Assembly: GCF_000600335.2 (NCBI RefSeq)
Contig: NZ_KK088572.1
Span: forward strand, 1-53,148
Length of the DNA stretch: 53,148 nucleotides
Reading direction: 5' to 3'
Origin: Rubellimicrobium mesophilum DSM 19309
GTDB taxonomy: Bacteria > Pseudomonadota > Alphaproteobacteria > Rhodobacterales > Rhodobacteraceae
Under the pieces are notes generated by a model. That model did no database searches. It saw only the letters and a program-made list of their open reading frames with translations, and had not been told where the DNA came from. Below are positions 51,897-53,148 of the stretch, piece by piece; position 1 is the first letter of the stretch; every line of letters begins with the position of its first letter. Made by a program: the position numbers and the translations under genes.

Positions 51897-53148
51897 TCAA
51901 TACGGGTCGATGGCGTCGCGCAGGCCATCGCCCAGCGCGTTGAAGGCGAAGACCGTCAGCAGCACGAAGCCCACGGGGCTCAGGATCCAGGGATAGGACC
52001 CGATCACGCTGAACGTCCCCGCGTCCTGCAGCATGAGCCCCCAGGAGATCAGCGGCGGCTTCACCGCGAAGCCCAGGAAGCCCAGGAAGCTCTCCAGCAG
52101 CACGATGGTCGGGATGCCCAGCGTGACCGAGACGATGATGTGGCTCATCACGTTGGGCAGGATGTGCCGCGTGATGATCCGCCCGTCCGAGGAGCCCACC
52201 GCCAGCGCCGCCCGCACGTAGTCCACCTGCCGCAGCGCCAGCGTCTTGGACCGCACCTCGCGACTTAGCTGCGCCCAGCCCAGCGCCACGATGACGACTA
52301 CCACGAAGGTCAGGAACAGCCCCGACGGCGCCGTCACCGGGATCAGCGTGGCCAGCGTCAGGTAGAGAGGCAGTTGCGGGAACGCGAGCACGATCTCCAC
52401 GAAGCGCTGGAACCAGGCGTCGAAGCGCCCCCCGATGTAGCCGCTCGTGATCCCCGCCAGCGTCCCGATGACGGTGATGAGAGCGATGGACGACAGCGCC
52501 AGCGCGAGGGAGATCCGGCTTCCCACCACCCCGCGCGAGAGGATGTCCCGCCCGAAGGAGTCGGTGCCCAGCAGGTGCAGCGGCGATCCGTCCGCCGCGC
52601 CGAACAGGTGCCGGTTCATCCGGATGCCCAGCCAGGAATACTCCCACCCCGGCGCGAAGAGCACGATCCGGCGCGGGTTCTCGTAGTCCGGCCCGACGAT
52701 GGGCTGGAAGGTGACGGGGTCGAACTCGTCCCCCTCCACGATGGGGAAGGCGCGCGGCAGCAGGTGCCATCCCGCCTCCGGCCCCTCGCCCGGGACGTGC
52801 CACGACACCTTGTCCGGCGGCGCGAAACCCACGTTGCGCGCCTTGGGGTCCAAGGGGCTCACGAAGTCCGCGAAGATCGCCATGAGCAGCAGCAGCATCA
52901 CGAGCCCCAGCCCCAGCATCCCGGGCACGGACCGCCGCAGCCGCCGCCACACCAGCGCCGAATAGCTCTGGCTGCGGGTCGAGACCGTGGAGCGGCGGCT
53001 GTCCGCCACCTCCTCGCCCAGCAGGTCCCCCGTCGCGGGCGCCTCGACCGCCGCCGTCCCCGGCCCTCCGGGCAGCAGCGTCGCGCGCGGGTCGCGGGGG
53101 CTCGCGGCGTCGTCGGCGCCGGCGCGGCGGGGCGGCAGGGGGGGGGCG
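51897..53148 (-). CDS. ABC transporter permease (OppC-type), 5' end beyond window
   Basis: An inner-membrane permease of the Opp/Dpp C class. After a cytoplasmic N-terminus there is one membrane helix (GMLGLGLVMLLLLMAIFADF), a long periplasmic loop with FGTD-type HLLGTDSFGRDILSRGVVG, and the remaining five spans with the ATPase-coupling stretch DYVRAALAVGSSDGRIITRHILP. The frame has no stop up to the window edge; a GTG at 53009 is possible but the Gly/Pro/Ala-rich sequence before it ending in GDLLGEEVADSRR suggests that the real start lies further left on the gene's strand, outside the window. Confidence 0.88.
   Translation of the reverse strand, partial: APPLPPRRAGADDAASPRDPRATLLPGGPGTAAVEAPATGDLLGEEVADSRRSTVSTRSQSYSALVWRRLRRSVPGMLGLGLVMLLLLMAIFADFVSPLDPKARNVGFAPPDKVSWHVPGEGPEAGWHLLPRAFPIVEGDEFDPVTFQPIVGPDYENPRRIVLFAPGWEYSWLGIRMNRHLFGAADGSPLHLLGTDSFGRDILSRGVVGSRISLALALSSIALITVIGTLAGITSGYIGGRFDAWFQRFVEIVLAFPQLPLYLTLATLIPVTAPSGLFLTFVVVVIVALGWAQLSREVRSKTLALRQVDYVRAALAVGSSDGRIITRHILPNVMSHIIVSVTLGIPTIVLLESFLGFLGFAVKPPLISWGLMLQDAGTFSVIGSYPWILSPVGFVLLTVFAFNALGDGLRDAIDPY

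Noticed and set aside
48925..51996. A 1023-codon plus-strand frame opposite the GH4 and ABC genes
   Set aside because: Antisense shadow: composition rich in Arg, His, Leu and Pro, no family motif, while the minus strand encodes complete GH4 and ABC ATPase domains.

Overview
The window is a very GC-rich chromosomal segment (about 70% by eye) from an alphaproteobacterium, most likely a Rhodobacteraceae/Roseobacter-type member of the Rhodobacterales. Pointers are the core block DUF1491-era-rnc-lepB-acpS-pdxJ-DUF2062-rel-rpoZ-folK, an sdhC-D-A-(two small genes)-sdhB order, a cobalt-early B12 cluster with a CbiG-CobJ fusion, an HvrA/H-NS-like protein, DUF6455 and DUF1636 proteins, and FNR (FnrL-type) boxes. 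I see no rRNA, tRNA, CRISPR array, transposase or phage gene.

Layout. 1-236 is gene-free with two strong inverted repeats. 237-12798 is mostly minus-strand housekeeping: Era, RNase III, an S26-family protein that has lost its catalytic Ser and Lys, the true signal peptidase I, an MFS exporter, AcpS, PdxJ, DUF2062, bifunctional Rel and RpoZ. Inserted between acpS and pdxJ is an accessory island with a LysR regulator, three small proteins (two clearly paralogous), an exported protein and a nucleoside deaminase. 12913-21260 holds folK, an NYN-domain protein, ispH, a small HicA-like protein behind an FNR box, rnhA, fmt with three tandem deformylase genes (the last with HQxxH instead of HExxH), a PatB/MalY-type C-S lyase, a VOC protein and an L,D-transpeptidase. 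Two copies of an 87-88 nt structured repeat, each with a CtrA-like box, flank this block, and REP-like palindromes precede the second copy.

21268-32432 is a cobalamin region. cobM, cbiG-cobJ, cobI, cobL, cobH and cbiX overlap in one minus-strand operon; a DUF1636 protein, cobC and cobD run on the plus strand. A glutathionyl-hydroquinone reductase gene and a secreted-protein gene sit between the two arms. 32429-41669 is mixed: an LLM flavoprotein, a YdjM-like membrane protein with a 22-codon leader ORF, preA-preT (reductive pyrimidine catabolism), a PlsB-like acyltransferase, an H-NS-like protein, deoD, a DUF6455 protein behind a second FNR box, and a DUF429 protein. 41677-45723 is the succinate dehydrogenase operon. 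45883 to the end is a sugar-uptake operon: two GH4 glycosidases flanking a flavin-dependent halogenase homologue, then a dual-ATPase ABC subunit and a permease cut by the window edge.

A caution about the sequence: seven short indels, mostly in C/G runs, break genes that otherwise look intact (GST, sdhB, sdhA, sdhD, the first GH4 gene, the halogenase twice), and a two-base change breaks the small gene at 21268. Six of these lie between 42.3 and 48.6 kb, which suggests consensus-sequence errors more than true gene decay. I give these genes their full span and mark them as frameshifted.
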